Notes: generated from the sequence alone by a model not told the origin. Positions 35,117 through 44,110 are shown, counted from the stretch's first letter. The stretch is 64,000 nucleotides of DNA from JBBQZO01 sp038207625 (GCA_038207625.1 JBBQZO010000001.1:124001-188000), one strand, 5' to 3'. Program-made: numbers and translations.

Positions 35117-36046
35117 ATGCGTATTCTTCTACACCGGGCCGATGGCAACAACGCGCCCTGGGTGCGCGGCTTTGCCGAGCGGATGCCCGAGGCCGAAGTG
35201 GTGGTGTGGCGCGAAGGGGACACCATTGCGCCGTGCGACTACGCCGTGATGTGGTCGCCCCCGGCGGCGCTGGTGCCGCATTTGGCCCACGTGCGCGCCA
35301 TTTTCCTGACCGGGGCCGGCGCCGACGGCATCCTCAAGTACGGCGACGCGCTGCCGGCGGTGCCGATCGTGCGGCTAGGCGACGCCGGCATGGCGGTGCA
35401 GATGGCCGAATACGTGCTGCACGCGGTGCTGCGCTATTTCCGCCGCTTTGACGAGTACGAGGCGCAGGCCCGCAAGGGCGTGTGGAAGCCGCTGGAAGCG
35501 TACGCCAAGGCCGACTTCACCATCGGCGTGCTGGGCGCCGGCCACCTGGGCCTGCGCGTGCTGGACGCGCTGGCGCCGTTCGGCTTTCCGCTGCGCGCCT
35601 GGAGCCGCAGCCAGAAGAGCATCGACGGCGTGCAGTGCTACGCCGGCAGCGCCGGGCTGGATGAATTTTTGCACGGCACGCGCGTGTTGGTGTGCATGCT
35701 GCCGCTCACGCCCGACACCAGCAATCTGCTCGACCGTGCCCACCTTGAAAAACTGCAGGCCGGCGCCTATCTGATCAATGTGGCGCGCGGCGCCCATGTG
35801 GCCGAGCCGGACCTGCTCACCGTGATCAAGTCCGGCCACATCGCCGCCGCCACGCTGGACGTGTGCCGCAACGAGCCGCTGCCGGCGCCCCATCCGTTCT
35901 GGCAGGAGCCGCGCATCACGCTCACCCCGCACATCTCGGCGCTCACCCTGGTCACTGAGAGTATCGAACAAATCGTCGGCAAGATGCGCGCATTGGCGCG
36001 CGACGAGCCGATCGCCGACATCGTCAATCGCTCTGAAGGATATTAA
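35117..36046 (+). CDS. ghrA: GhrA-like glyoxylate/hydroxypyruvate reductase (D-2-hydroxyacid dehydrogenase)
   Basis: The 309-residue NAD(P)-dependent dehydrogenase has the Rossmann motif GVLGAGHLGLRV, the catalytic Arg in NVARGAHV, the Glu of CRNEPLP and the active-site His in LTPHIS. The N-terminus (MRILLHRADGNNAPWVRGF) fits the GhrA group. It sits between liuD and liuE with tight spacing, so it is co-transcribed with leucine degradation, although no step of that pathway obviously needs it. Confidence 0.88.
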   Translation: MRILLHRADGNNAPWVRGFAERMPEAEVVVWREGDTIAPCDYAVMWSPPAALVPHLAHVRAIFLTGAGADGILKYGDALPAVPIVRLGDAGMAVQMAEYVLHAVLRYFRRFDEYEAQARKGVWKPLEAYAKADFTIGVLGAGHLGLRVLDALAPFGFPLRAWSRSQKSIDGVQCYAGSAGLDEFLHGTRVLVCMLPLTPDTSNLLDRAHLEKLQAGAYLINVARGAHVAEPDLLTVIKSGHIAAATLDVCRNEPLPAPHPFWQEPRITLTPHISALTLVTESIEQIVGKMRALARDEPIADIVNRSEGY

Positions 36047-36047
36047 T

Positions 36048-36968
36048 ATGCATGTTCAAACCGGTCTGCCAGAGAAGGTCAAAATCGTCGAAGTGGGGCC
36101 GCGCGACGGTCTGCAGAACGAAAAAGAATCGGTGCCCGCCGAGGTCAAGGTGGCGCTGATCGACCGGCTCTCACAGGCCGGTTTCCAGAACATCGAGGCG
36201 GCCTCGTTCGTGTCGCCCAAGTGGGTGCCGCAGATGGCCACCAGCGCCGACGTGATGGCCGCCATCACGCGCCGCCCCGGCACGCTCTATTCGGCCCTGA
36301 CGCCCAATATGCAAGGCTTCGAGGCGGCGCTGGCCAGCCGCGCCGACGAGGTGCTGATCTTCGGCTCGGCCTCGGAGGCGTTCTCGCAAAAAAACATCAA
36401 CTGCTCGATCGCCGAGTCGATCGCCCGCTTTGAAGGCGTGGCCAAGGCGGCCAAGGCCAACGGCCTGCGCCTGCGCGGCTCGATCAGCTGCGCGTTCGGC
36501 TGCCCGTACCAGGGCGAAGTGTCGTTGGATGCGGTGGGCGACATGGTCAGCCGCATGGTCGACCTGGGCTGCGACGAGATCGACATCGCCGACACTATCG
36601 GCGTGGCCACCGCGCGCCACACCCAGGCGGTGATGCTGCGCGCGGCGCAAGCGTTCCGGGTGGATGGCATCGCCGGCCACTTCCACGACACCTACGGCCA
36701 GGCGCTGGCCAACATCTACGCCAGCCTGGAAGTGGGCGTGCAGATTTTCCACTCGTCGGTGGCCGGCCTGGGCGGCTGCCCGTACGCCAAGGGCGCCACC
36801 GGCAATGTCGCCACCGAGGACGTGCTGTATCTGATGCAGGGCTTGGGAATTGAAACCGGCATCGATCTCGATGCCGTGGTCGACGCCGGCCAGTTCATCG
36901 CGGCTCACCTGGGCCGCAAATCGTCCAGCCGCGCCGGCAATGCGCTGGCGGCCAAGCGCGCCGCCTGA
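36048..36968 (+). CDS. liuE: Hydroxymethylglutaryl-CoA lyase
   Basis: HMG-CoA lyase cleaves HMG-CoA to acetoacetate and acetyl-CoA, the last step of the leucine pathway. The HMGL-like TIM barrel begins VEVGPRDGLQNE. The metal-binding HFHDTYGQAL and the catalytic-Cys loop GLGGCPYAKGATGN are present. GAAGGA lies eight bases before the ATG. The gene ends the liu cluster; no terminator hairpin was found downstream. Confidence 0.95.
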   Translation: MHVQTGLPEKVKIVEVGPRDGLQNEKESVPAEVKVALIDRLSQAGFQNIEAASFVSPKWVPQMATSADVMAAITRRPGTLYSALTPNMQGFEAALASRADEVLIFGSASEAFSQKNINCSIAESIARFEGVAKAAKANGLRLRGSISCAFGCPYQGEVSLDAVGDMVSRMVDLGCDEIDIADTIGVATARHTQAVMLRAAQAFRVDGIAGHFHDTYGQALANIYASLEVGVQIFHSSVAGLGGCPYAKGATGNVATEDVLYLMQGLGIETGIDLDAVVDAGQFIAAHLGRKSSSRAGNALAAKRAA

Positions 36969-37085
36969 CCACGTCAACACCGCTGCGCGCCGGCGTCACT
37001 GCAGGCGCGTGCCAGCGTGGACGCCCGATGGTGCGCAGTGCGCCAAGCATTGCTTGCTCGCGGGGCAGCCATCCGGCAGTCCGAT

Positions 37086-37760
37086 TTACGCGGCTGCGCG
37101 GCGGCGCGCCATCATGCCAAGCAGACCCAGACCGGCCAGCAGCATCGCGTACGATGGCGCTTCCGGCACGGCGTCGGTGAACTGCGCTTGCACGGTATCG
37201 AAGGCGGGCGCGTTGAAGGAACTGCCAAAATCGACGCTGGTCAAACTTTCCGACCACAGCAAGCGGTCGAATCCGGCCGAGTCGGTAAAGCCGAGCACTG
37301 TGCCGCTGTCGACGCTGCCCCGGCCGCCGCCGGTCTGGTACGCACCCCGATAGGCCTCCCACACGAAATTGATCGGCGCGTCACGCCCATATCCGGAGCC
37401 GGCGATAAATTCGAGTCCCTTGAACAGCGACGCGCCGGCCGAGATGCTGAAATAGCCGCCCGGGCCGGTGCCGTACAGGTAGTTGCCGCTGAACGTAGCA
37501 GGCATGGTGTCGACACATCCGCCATAGCCGCAACCGTTGTTGTCGAACGTCAGCGCCGTGCGCGCGAACGACAGACCATCTTCGATGTAGGGGTTGTCGC
37601 TGAGCGCGCCCAGGTGCTCGAAGTCGGCGCGCGCATCGACACGCGACAGCGCGCTGCCCGCGCCGGCAGATTGCAGCACGTCGGCGCGCACCGGAAGCGA
37701 CACGGCCAGGCCGGCGACCAACACGGCGGCGACACCGCACGGACACTGAGGCAGTTTCAT
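37086..37760 (-). CDS. PEP-CTERM-type protein with variant VPEAP motif (paralogue 1)
   Basis: A signal peptide ending LPVRA precedes DVLQSAGAGSAL and a beta-rich domain with two Cys in NGCGYGGC. The sorting tail reads VPEAPSYAMLLAGLGLLGMMARRR, so PEA replaces the usual PEP. The downstream neighbour on the same strand is clearly a paralogue throughout. A weak AAGGCC lies before the ATG. The function is unknown. Confidence 0.85.
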   Translation of the reverse strand: MKLPQCPCGVAAVLVAGLAVSLPVRADVLQSAGAGSALSRVDARADFEHLGALSDNPYIEDGLSFARTALTFDNNGCGYGGCVDTMPATFSGNYLYGTGPGGYFSISAGASLFKGLEFIAGSGYGRDAPINFVWEAYRGAYQTGGGRGSVDSGTVLGFTDSAGFDRLLWSESLTSVDFGSSFNAPAFDTVQAQFTDAVPEAPSYAMLLAGLGLLGMMARRRAAA

Positions 37761-38318
37761 GGCTTTGGCCTTGTGAGGATTCCAGTGTCGCCAAGAATAC
37801 GCCCAATCGTCAGATGAAGCGTCGCCGTCGTTTCAACGGTGCCGATGCTGGCAAGAACCTGCGGCACGCCCGTTGCGCGGCCCGATTCCCGCATCGACCG
37901 AAGTGAGCAAAGCGGGGCGTCTTGCATGACGTCGTGGCGCGTTGCCGCATGCGCCTTGGCAGCACTGACGGCGCCACGCGAACGGCTGACAGGGACGGAC
38001 AGGACAACACTGGCGAACCGGGTCAGCGGGCCGCTGTCATTGCTAGACTAGAACTGGGTTTGCTCCCCGCTTCGCACATCGATCTGGCGAACAATGGGAC
38101 AGGGAACTTGAGGTGCTGCGGCAAACGACAGTCTGGCAGCGCTGCCAGTACGATACCGTCAGCGCACACACGGCATCGGTGTGCGGCGCAAGGGTTTGGC
38201 GACGTGATCGCGCGTGCGCAATGCCGCTTGTTGCGCGGCCGGGCGCGCATTCATCAAGTGCGAACGCGCGCCGGGCAGCGGCGTACCAAGGCCTGGCCCT
38301 GGTACGCGCCGGTAAAAC
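37761..38318. other. Intergenic region between two PEP-CTERM paralogues
   Basis: In ~560 bases no reading frame has a credible start and composition on either strand. It should contain the promoter of the left paralogue. No repeat or terminator stands out. Confidence 0.5.
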
Positions 38319-38999
38319 TTAGGCGGCCTTGCGGCGGCGTGCCATCAAACCGAGCAGACCGAGACCTGCCAGCAGCATCGCGAACGATTCTGGTTCTGGA
38401 ACGGCGCTGGTCAATTCGACGCGCACCGAATCGAAGGCCGGAGCATTGAGCGAACCGGTCAAGTCGGTGCTGCCGCTGCTTTCGGTCCAGTTCAACTGGT
38501 CGAAACCTGCCGCGTCCGAGAAGCCAAGTACCGTGCCGGTGGCGGTGGTGCCGCTGCCGCTGCCGGTCATCACGCCGGCACTGAATGTCTGCCAGACGAA
38601 ATTGACATTCGTCCCATTTCCAAAGCCGGAACCGGCCACGAACTCAAGTCCCTTGAACGCGGTACCGCTGGCTGCCGACATCGTGAAGAAACCACCGGTG
38701 CCCACACCGTACATATAGTTGCCGCTGAAATTGGCGGGAAAAGCGCCACCGCAACCGGCAAAGCCGCAGGTGTTGTTGTCAAAACTCAGATTGGTGCGCG
38801 AGAACGACAGGCCATTCTCGACGTAGGGATTGTCGTTAAGTGCGGCAACACTTTCAAAATCGGCGCTGGCGCTGACGGTCGTCACGGCGCTGCCCGCGCC
38901 GCTGCTCTGAAGTACATCAGCATGTGCGTTCGACAAGGCGGCAAAGCTCACGAGGAGGGTGGCAAGGACGCTCGACAGGTGGAATTGGTGTTTTTTCAT
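38319..38999 (-). CDS. PEP-CTERM sorting-domain protein (paralogue 2)
   Basis: A signal peptide ending LSNAHA is followed by DVLQSSGAGSAV, NPYVENGLSFSRTNLSFDNN and NTCGFAGCGG, aligning residue by residue with the neighbouring paralogue. The tail VPEPESFAMLLAGLGLLGLMARRRK is a standard exosortase signal. The sequence upstream of the start is AT-rich and probably carries its promoter. No enzymatic motif is seen. Confidence 0.9.
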   Translation of the reverse strand: MKKHQFHLSSVLATLLVSFAALSNAHADVLQSSGAGSAVTTVSASADFESVAALNDNPYVENGLSFSRTNLSFDNNTCGFAGCGGAFPANFSGNYMYGVGTGGFFTMSAASGTAFKGLEFVAGSGFGNGTNVNFVWQTFSAGVMTGSGSGTTATGTVLGFSDAAGFDQLNWTESSGSTDLTGSLNAPAFDSVRVELTSAVPEPESFAMLLAGLGLLGLMARRRKAA

Positions 39000-39231
39000 G
39001 AGAGTAGATTATTGGTAGTTGAACAATGCCAATAATGTAACACATGACTTATTATTTTGGAATCGCTGTTGTTATTTGCAAATGCAATTTCCACAGAACA
39101 GCGACACAAGCGCAACACCGTTGCAAGAGCCAAACTGGAAATCGGGAAATCAAGCAGGCGATTTTGAGATATGCGGGGGCGCTGCGAAAGACGATCTGGC
39201 GCTGACACGTGACAGTTGCGGCGCACAAATG

Positions 39232-39267
39232 AAAAACGGACCGTCAAATAAATGACGATCCGTTTTT
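39232..39267 (-). terminator. Intrinsic terminator of tRNA-Pro
   Basis: A 15-bp stem with one mismatch (AAAAACGGACCGTCA against TGACGATCCGTTTTT) and a six-base loop lies directly downstream of the tRNA on the minus strand. It ends in a T run on that strand. Confidence 0.85.
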
Positions 39268-39274
39268 ACTTTTT

Positions 39275-39351
39275 TGGTCGGAGTACAAGGATTCGAACCT
39301 TGGACCCCCTGGTCCCAAACCAGGTGCGCTACCGGGCTGCGCCACACTCCG
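39275..39351 (-). tRNA. tRNA-Pro (anticodon TGG)
   Basis: The minus strand folds as a 77-base cloverleaf. It has acceptor CGGAGTG with TACTCCG (one G-U pair), an anticodon stem CCTGG/CCAGG around loop TTTGGGA, a T arm with GGTTCGAATCC, and an encoded 3' ACCA. The anticodon TGG reads CCN proline codons. Confidence 0.97.
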
Positions 39352-39493
39352 AGGACAAGAAGTATAGCTCCGGGATGTGGTTCGGTCAAGGCTCGGGGCA
39401 ACTTATTCCTGAATTCTTAGCAAATGTAAGTGAACCATTGTGATATCGGCAAGTTATGCGATGATCAGAGCTCAAATAACACCATGAGAAGCG

Positions 39494-40129
39494 ATGAGTT
39501 CATCTTCGATCGTTGGCAGCGCCGGTCCGCGCTACGGCGGTGCGGCGCAGCGGCCTTACCGAATCGCCAGCGGGATAGCGCTCTCGCTGGCGCTGCACGC
39601 GCTGTTGCTGTTCGCCTATCGCAACGGCGCCTTGCAGCATGCCGCCCCCGACAATCGGCCCGCTGCGCAGTCGCTGACGGTGTGGCTGCGAGCGCCCGCG
39701 CCGCCGCTGGCCCCGCCGCCCGCCGTGGTGCCGCCGGTGCCACGCCGCGCCGGTGCCACACAGCCGCGCGCCAGGCCGAGCGCGACGCCTGGTCCGGCGC
39801 CGGTGCCGAGCGCCGTGCTGGTGGCGGCACCGTCCGCACGCCCGGTCACCGTGTTGGTGGCGCCGGCGCTCGAGGCGGCGCCGCATTTTGATATGGATGC
39901 GGCGCGCGGGCAGGCGCGCAAGCTGGCCGGCACGCCCGATCCGGCGCTGGCGGGCACCGCGCGCGGCCAGATCGACGCCCATCCGCTGTTTGCCGAGCAG
40001 ACCGAAACCAAAGTGGCGCGCGATATCGAGAAATCCCGGCGGCGCCTGTGCAAAGACGGCATCCCCGGTGGGATATTTGCGCCGCTGGTCCTGCTAATGG
40101 ATAAGAAGGACAGCGGTTGCAAATGGTAG
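39494..40129 (+). CDS. Hypothetical proline/alanine-rich single-pass membrane protein
   Basis: One membrane helix (GIALSLALHALLLFAY, residues ~26-41) is followed by ~110 residues rich in Pro and Ala (PLAPPPAVVPPVPRRAG) and a more ordered C-terminal part (QTETKVARDIEKSRRRLCKDG...KKDSGCKW). The layout resembles TonB-like or periplasm-spanning proteins, and a helix with a His near its start is common there. No YP-type TonB C-terminal motif is seen, so the role is unknown. It has its own start with GAAGCG upstream. Confidence 0.75.
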   Translation: MSSSSIVGSAGPRYGGAAQRPYRIASGIALSLALHALLLFAYRNGALQHAAPDNRPAAQSLTVWLRAPAPPLAPPPAVVPPVPRRAGATQPRARPSATPGPAPVPSAVLVAAPSARPVTVLVAPALEAAPHFDMDAARGQARKLAGTPDPALAGTARGQIDAHPLFAEQTETKVARDIEKSRRRLCKDGIPGGIFAPLVLLMDKKDSGCKW

Positions 40130-40198
40130 CAGCTTGCGCCGCGCGTCCTTAGGCTCGTTAGGAAGGACGTCGGCCGCAAGTGGTGGCAGCGGCTCGGG

Positions 40199-41110
40199 CT
40201 AGTCCGCCTCGCCTTTGAGTTGCAGCGCGCGGTCGTACAGCGCGTTCTTCTTGCGCCCGGTGATTTGCGCGGCCAGGTTGGCGGCCTGCTTGACCGAGCA
40301 TTCGGCCAGCAAGATCGTCAGGATGCGCTCGGCCTCGGCGTCTTCGGCGTCGCTGGCCACGGCGGCGCCCTCGACGAGCACGACAAATTCACCCTTCTCG
40401 CGGTGCGGATCGGCCTCGATCCACGCTTGCGCGTCGGCCAGCGGGCAGCGATGCACTTCCTCGAACATCTTGGTCAGTTCGCGCGCGAACACAATCTGGC
40501 GGCTCGGCTCGAACGCGCCGGCCAGCGCCTGCACGCAATCGAGGATGCGGTGCGGCGCCTCGTAGAACACCAGCGTGGCGCTGACACTGCGCAAGCGCTG
40601 CAAGGCCGTCTCGCGCTGCTTGGCCTTGGCCGGCAGGAAGCCGACGAAATAGAACTGGTCGTTGAGCAGGCCGGAGGCCGACAGCGCCGTGACCGCCGCC
40701 GAGGCGCCCGGCAACGGCACCACGCGCAGGCCGGCCGCGCGTACCGCGTCGACGATGCGCGCGCCCGGGTCGGACACGGCCGGCGTGCCCGCGTCCGACA
40801 CCAGCGCGATGCGCTCGCCCGCGTGCAGGCGCGCGATCAGCTTGTCGGCCACTTCGCGCTCGTTGTGCTGGTGCGCCGCGATCAACGGTTTGTGCAGGCC
40901 GAAGCGGGTCAGCAGGTGGCCGGTGTTGCGGGTATCTTCGCAGGCCACCGCGTTGACCTGGCTCAAGACGTGCAAAGCACGCAGGCTGATATCGCTGACG
41001 TTGCCGATCGGCGTAGCCACGACGTACAGCGTTGAGATAGGATAGACCTGATGCGCCGCTTCGCCGAACAAGGCGAGGAAGGCGTCCGGGCTGGTCTGAA
41101 GTTCTGTCAT
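40199..41110 (-). CDS. rsmI: 16S rRNA (cytidine(1402)-2'-O)-methyltransferase
   Basis: RsmI methylates C1402 of 16S rRNA. The 303-residue tetrapyrrole-methylase-fold protein has LYVVATPIGNVSDISLRAL, ACEDTRNTGHLLTRF, ALVSDAGTPAVSDPGARIV and PLPGASAAVTAL. The C-terminal ~50 residues (QITGRKKNALYDRALQLK) are also typical. It is divergent from lpoA with 11 bases between start codons, the standard arrangement in proteobacteria. Confidence 0.96.
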   Translation of the reverse strand: MTELQTSPDAFLALFGEAAHQVYPISTLYVVATPIGNVSDISLRALHVLSQVNAVACEDTRNTGHLLTRFGLHKPLIAAHQHNEREVADKLIARLHAGERIALVSDAGTPAVSDPGARIVDAVRAAGLRVVPLPGASAAVTALSASGLLNDQFYFVGFLPAKAKQRETALQRLRSVSATLVFYEAPHRILDCVQALAGAFEPSRQIVFARELTKMFEEVHRCPLADAQAWIEADPHREKGEFVVLVEGAAVASDAEDAEAERILTILLAECSVKQAANLAAQITGRKKNALYDRALQLKGEAD

Positions 41111-41121
41111 GTGGGGTTGAA

Positions 41122-42390
41122 ATGCTTGAAAAAAGTGTGGGATGGCTGGTGTTGACGGCCGCGTTGGGAAGTATCGTCGGCTGCAGTACGCCGTGCGACG
41201 CGCCGGGCCGATTGTGCGCGCCTACGCTGGCAAACACAAGTGCAGCGCCGCTCGCGCCGCCGCCCGAACCGGTCGCCGCAGCGCCTGTCAAGGCGCCCGA
41301 GCCGGCCTTGGTACGCACCTTCGGGGTCGATCTGGCCGAGCCGGGCGCGCCGGCGCAGACGGCACCGGCGCCGCCCGATGAGCCGGCCACCCGGCGCATC
41401 GCGCTGCTGCTGCCGCTGCGCTCGGCCACGCTGGGTCCGGCCGCGCAAGCACTGCGGGCCGGCTTCATGGCCGCCTATGAGCGCGAAAGCGCCGGCTTTA
41501 GCGTCAACCTGATCGAATCGGGCGAAGCCGCCCAGGAGGTGCTGGACGCCTATGCCCAGGCGGTCGAGCAAAATGACATCATCGTCGGGCCGCTGGCCCG
41601 CGCGGCGGTGGCCGCCGTCGCGTCCAGCCCGGCGCTGAGCAAGCCGACCGTCGCGCTGAACCGTCCCGACAAGCGCAGCGATGGCAGCGACGTCGAGATG
41701 CCCGAGCAGTTGCTGCTGATCGGCCTGTCGGGCGAGGACGAGGCGCGCCAGGTGGCCGGCTGGGCCGCAGCCGAGCATCCGGGCGGCGCCGCGATGATCA
41801 TCGCCTCGGGCGCGCCGTGGCAGCGGCGCATCGCGGCCGCCTTCGCGCAGCAGTGGCGCAGCCAGGGCGGCAAGGCCAGCATGCTCGAACTGGGCACGGC
41901 CAGCAGCGATCTGAGCGAGGCGGCGCTGGCCCAGCTGCAAATCCAGGTCGAGAACGAGCAGCCCACGCTGCTGTTCGCCGCGCTCGACGCCGAGCAAACG
42001 CGCCAGGTGCGCAACACGCTGGGACGCGCGCTGCCGTTGTACGGCACCGCCTCGCTGAACCCGGGCGGGAGCGCGCTGGCCGACCTGGACGGGGTGCGCC
42101 TGCTGGACCTGCCCTGGCAAGTCCAGCCGGACCACCCGGCCGTGATGGTCTACCCGCACCTGGCCGGCGCACCGCAAGGGCTGGACATGGAGCGTCTGTA
42201 CGCGCTGGGCATCGACGCGTTCCGGGTCGCGCGCGCGCTGGCGCTGCAGCCGTCCGGCCAGTACCAGTTAGATGGCGTCACCGGGCAGCTCAATTTCAGT
42301 TTCGGGCGCGGGCCAGCCCGTTTCGAACGCGTCGAGGCACCCGCCGTGGTGCGCGCCGGCGCCTACACGCTGGTCGGCGGCGCCCGGTGA
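41122..42390 (+). CDS. lpoA: LpoA-like penicillin-binding-protein activator lipoprotein
   Basis: A lipobox (GSIVGC) precedes a Pro/Ala-rich linker and a periplasmic-binding-protein fold of the LppC/LpoA family (RRIALLLPLRSATLGPAAQALRAGFM). At 422 aa it lacks the long N-terminal TPR domain of E. coli LpoA, as is usual in betaproteobacteria. It is an outer-membrane lipoprotein expected to stimulate a class A PBP. It starts the lpoA-yraN-diaA-dolP block. Confidence 0.9.
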   Translation: MLEKSVGWLVLTAALGSIVGCSTPCDAPGRLCAPTLANTSAAPLAPPPEPVAAAPVKAPEPALVRTFGVDLAEPGAPAQTAPAPPDEPATRRIALLLPLRSATLGPAAQALRAGFMAAYERESAGFSVNLIESGEAAQEVLDAYAQAVEQNDIIVGPLARAAVAAVASSPALSKPTVALNRPDKRSDGSDVEMPEQLLLIGLSGEDEARQVAGWAAAEHPGGAAMIIASGAPWQRRIAAAFAQQWRSQGGKASMLELGTASSDLSEAALAQLQIQVENEQPTLLFAALDAEQTRQVRNTLGRALPLYGTASLNPGGSALADLDGVRLLDLPWQVQPDHPAVMVYPHLAGAPQGLDMERLYALGIDAFRVARALALQPSGQYQLDGVTGQLNFSFGRGPARFERVEAPAVVRAGAYTLVGGAR

Positions 42391-42394
42391 CGCC

Positions 42395-42754
42395 ATGTGG
42401 CCGCTGCGCCAGAGTCCCAAGCAGCGCCAGGGCCAGCACTTCGAGGCGCTGGCGCTGGCGCACTTGCAAGGCCACGGGCTGACGCTGGTCGAGCGCAACT
42501 TCCGCTGCAAGGGCGGGGAACTGGACCTGATCATGCGCGAGCAGGCCACGCTGGTGTTCGTCGAAGTGCGCCAGCGCGCCAGCGCCAGCTTCGGCGGCGC
42601 GGCGGCCAGCGTCACGCCGGCCAAGCAGCTGCGGCTGGTGCGCGCGGCCCAGTTCTACCTGCAGCGCTACACGCGCCTGCCGCCCTGCCGCTTCGACGTC
42701 GTCGCGTTCGACGGCGCCACCCTCAGCTGGCTGCGCAATGCGCTGGAAGTGTAA
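42395..42754 (+). CDS. yraN: YraN/UPF0102 family nuclease-fold protein
   Basis: The 119-residue protein has RQGQHFEALALAHLQGHGLTL, RNFRCKGGELDLIM and LVFVEVRQRASASFGGAAASV. The spaced E...D...E-x-R residues are those of an endonuclease-like fold. It begins four bases after the lpoA stop. The start MWPLRQSPK was chosen by this spacing, although the frame is open further upstream. The biological role is not established. Confidence 0.92.
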   Translation: MWPLRQSPKQRQGQHFEALALAHLQGHGLTLVERNFRCKGGELDLIMREQATLVFVEVRQRASASFGGAAASVTPAKQLRLVRAAQFYLQRYTRLPPCRFDVVAFDGATLSWLRNALEV

Positions 42755-42796
42755 GCATATTTAACAGCGCTTGCCCGTCCGCGCGCGCCGCTGCAC

Positions 42797-42802
42797 TATA
42801 AT
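42797..42802 (+). promoter_or_regulatory. -10 box upstream of diaA
   Basis: A perfect TATAAT ends nine bases before the diaA start codon. Transcription would begin almost at the ATG, giving a very short leader. A convincing -35 is not seen at the right distance. Confidence 0.45.
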
Positions 42803-42811
42803 CGCCAGACT

Positions 42812-43408
42812 ATGAATACACAACGCATCCAGCAGCACTTCCACGAAAGTGCCGAACTCAAGATCCAGGCCGCCGCGGCGCTGGCCCAGCCCATCGCCGA
42901 GGCGATCGACCTGATGTTCCAGGCGCTCTCGAACGGCAACAAGATTCTCGCTTGCGGCAACGGCGGTTCGGCCGCCGACTGCCAGCATTTCGCCGCCGAA
43001 CTGGTCGGACGTTTCGAGCGCGAGCGTTTTCCGCTGCCGGCGCTGGCCTTGACCACCGACACCTCGATCATCACCGCCGTGGGCAACGACTACAGCTACC
43101 GCGACATCTTCACCAAGCAGGTGCAGGCCTTCGGCCAGGCCGGCGACGTGCTGCTGGCCATTTCCACGTCGGGCAATTCGGCCAACGTGGTGGCGGCCAT
43201 CGAAGCGGCACTGGAGCGCGAAATGCGCGTGGTGGCCCTGACGGGCAAAAACGGCGGCGCGATGGGTCAGATGCTGACCGACGCCGACGTGCACATTTGC
43301 GTTCCGCACGAGCGCACCGCGCGCATCCAGGAAGTGCACCTGTTGACGATCCACTGTATTTGCGACGGCATCGACGTCGCGCTGTTTGGAGGTGATGCAA
43401 ATGAATGA
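42812..43408 (+). CDS. diaA: SIS-domain protein DiaA/GmhA family
   Basis: The 198-residue SIS protein has LACGNGGSAADCQHFAAELVGRF and AISTSGNSANVVAAI, the sugar-phosphate-binding loops of phosphoheptose isomerase. By sequence alone GmhA is possible. Placement between yraN and dolP matches diaA, the DnaA-binding initiation factor that descends from GmhA. The last bases overlap the start of dolP. Confidence 0.88.
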   Translation: MNTQRIQQHFHESAELKIQAAAALAQPIAEAIDLMFQALSNGNKILACGNGGSAADCQHFAAELVGRFERERFPLPALALTTDTSIITAVGNDYSYRDIFTKQVQAFGQAGDVLLAISTSGNSANVVAAIEAALEREMRVVALTGKNGGAMGQMLTDADVHICVPHERTARIQEVHLLTIHCICDGIDVALFGGDANE

Positions 43409-44033
43409 ATCGCGCCGCGTTAGCGGCATGCGTCTGGTGGCCCTGGCCGCACTGCTGGCGAGCCTGTCGGGCTGCGTCGAAATGGTGGTCGGCGGCGCCG
43501 TCATCAGCGCCGTCGCCTCGTCCGACCGGCGCACCTTCGGCGCCCAGACCGAGGACAGCGCGATCGTCGTCAAGGCCGAGCTGCGCGTGCCCAAGGTGGC
43601 CGGCGAATCGGGCCACGTCAACGTCAACAGCTTCAACCGGCGCGTGCTGGTCAGCGGCGAAGTGCCCGATCAAGCGGTCAAGGCGGCGGTGGTGCGCGAA
43701 GTGACGGCCATCGACGGCGTGCAAAACGTCGTCGACGAGCTCGAAGTGGCCGGCGCGGCCAGCTACACGTCGCGCTCGTCGGACGCACTGATCACCACCA
43801 AGGTCAAGGCCAGCCTGGTCGACATGAAAACCATTTCGGCCCATTCGTTCAAGGTCGTCACCGAGCGCGGCAACGTGTATCTGATGGGCCGCGTGACCCA
43901 GCGCGAAGGCACGATCGCCGCCGACATCGCGCGCGGCGTCAGCGGCGTACAGAAAGTGGTCAAGATTTTCGACTACCTGAGCGAAGAAGAACTGCAGCAA
44001 ATGCAGCTCAAATCGGGCACCGTCGTCCAGTAA
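43401..44033 (+). CDS. dolP: Dual BON-domain lipoprotein DolP/YraP
   Basis: A lipobox (LSGC) is followed by two BON domains (residues ~55-120 and ~130-200; NSFNRRVLVSGEVPDQ and VTERGNVYLMGRVTQREG). DolP is an outer-membrane lipoprotein supporting membrane integrity and the BAM complex. GGAGGTG six bases upstream, inside the end of diaA, fixes the start. Confidence 0.92.
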   Translation: MNESRRVSGMRLVALAALLASLSGCVEMVVGGAVISAVASSDRRTFGAQTEDSAIVVKAELRVPKVAGESGHVNVNSFNRRVLVSGEVPDQAVKAAVVREVTAIDGVQNVVDELEVAGAASYTSRSSDALITTKVKASLVDMKTISAHSFKVVTERGNVYLMGRVTQREGTIAADIARGVSGVQKVVKIFDYLSEEELQQMQLKSGTVVQ

Positions 44034-44073
44034 GGCGCCACCCGCGCCGGCCGGCATCCCCGCCGACCGGCGC

Positions 44074-44079
44074 TATAAT
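44074..44079 (+). promoter_or_regulatory. -10 box upstream of the TlpA-like gene
   Basis: A perfect TATAAT lies 31 bases before the start codon, giving a normal leader length. The -35 region is GC-rich and not clear. Confidence 0.45.
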
Positions 44080-44110
44080 GCAAGCTCACCGCCATTTCCC
44101 GTCTGAACCC

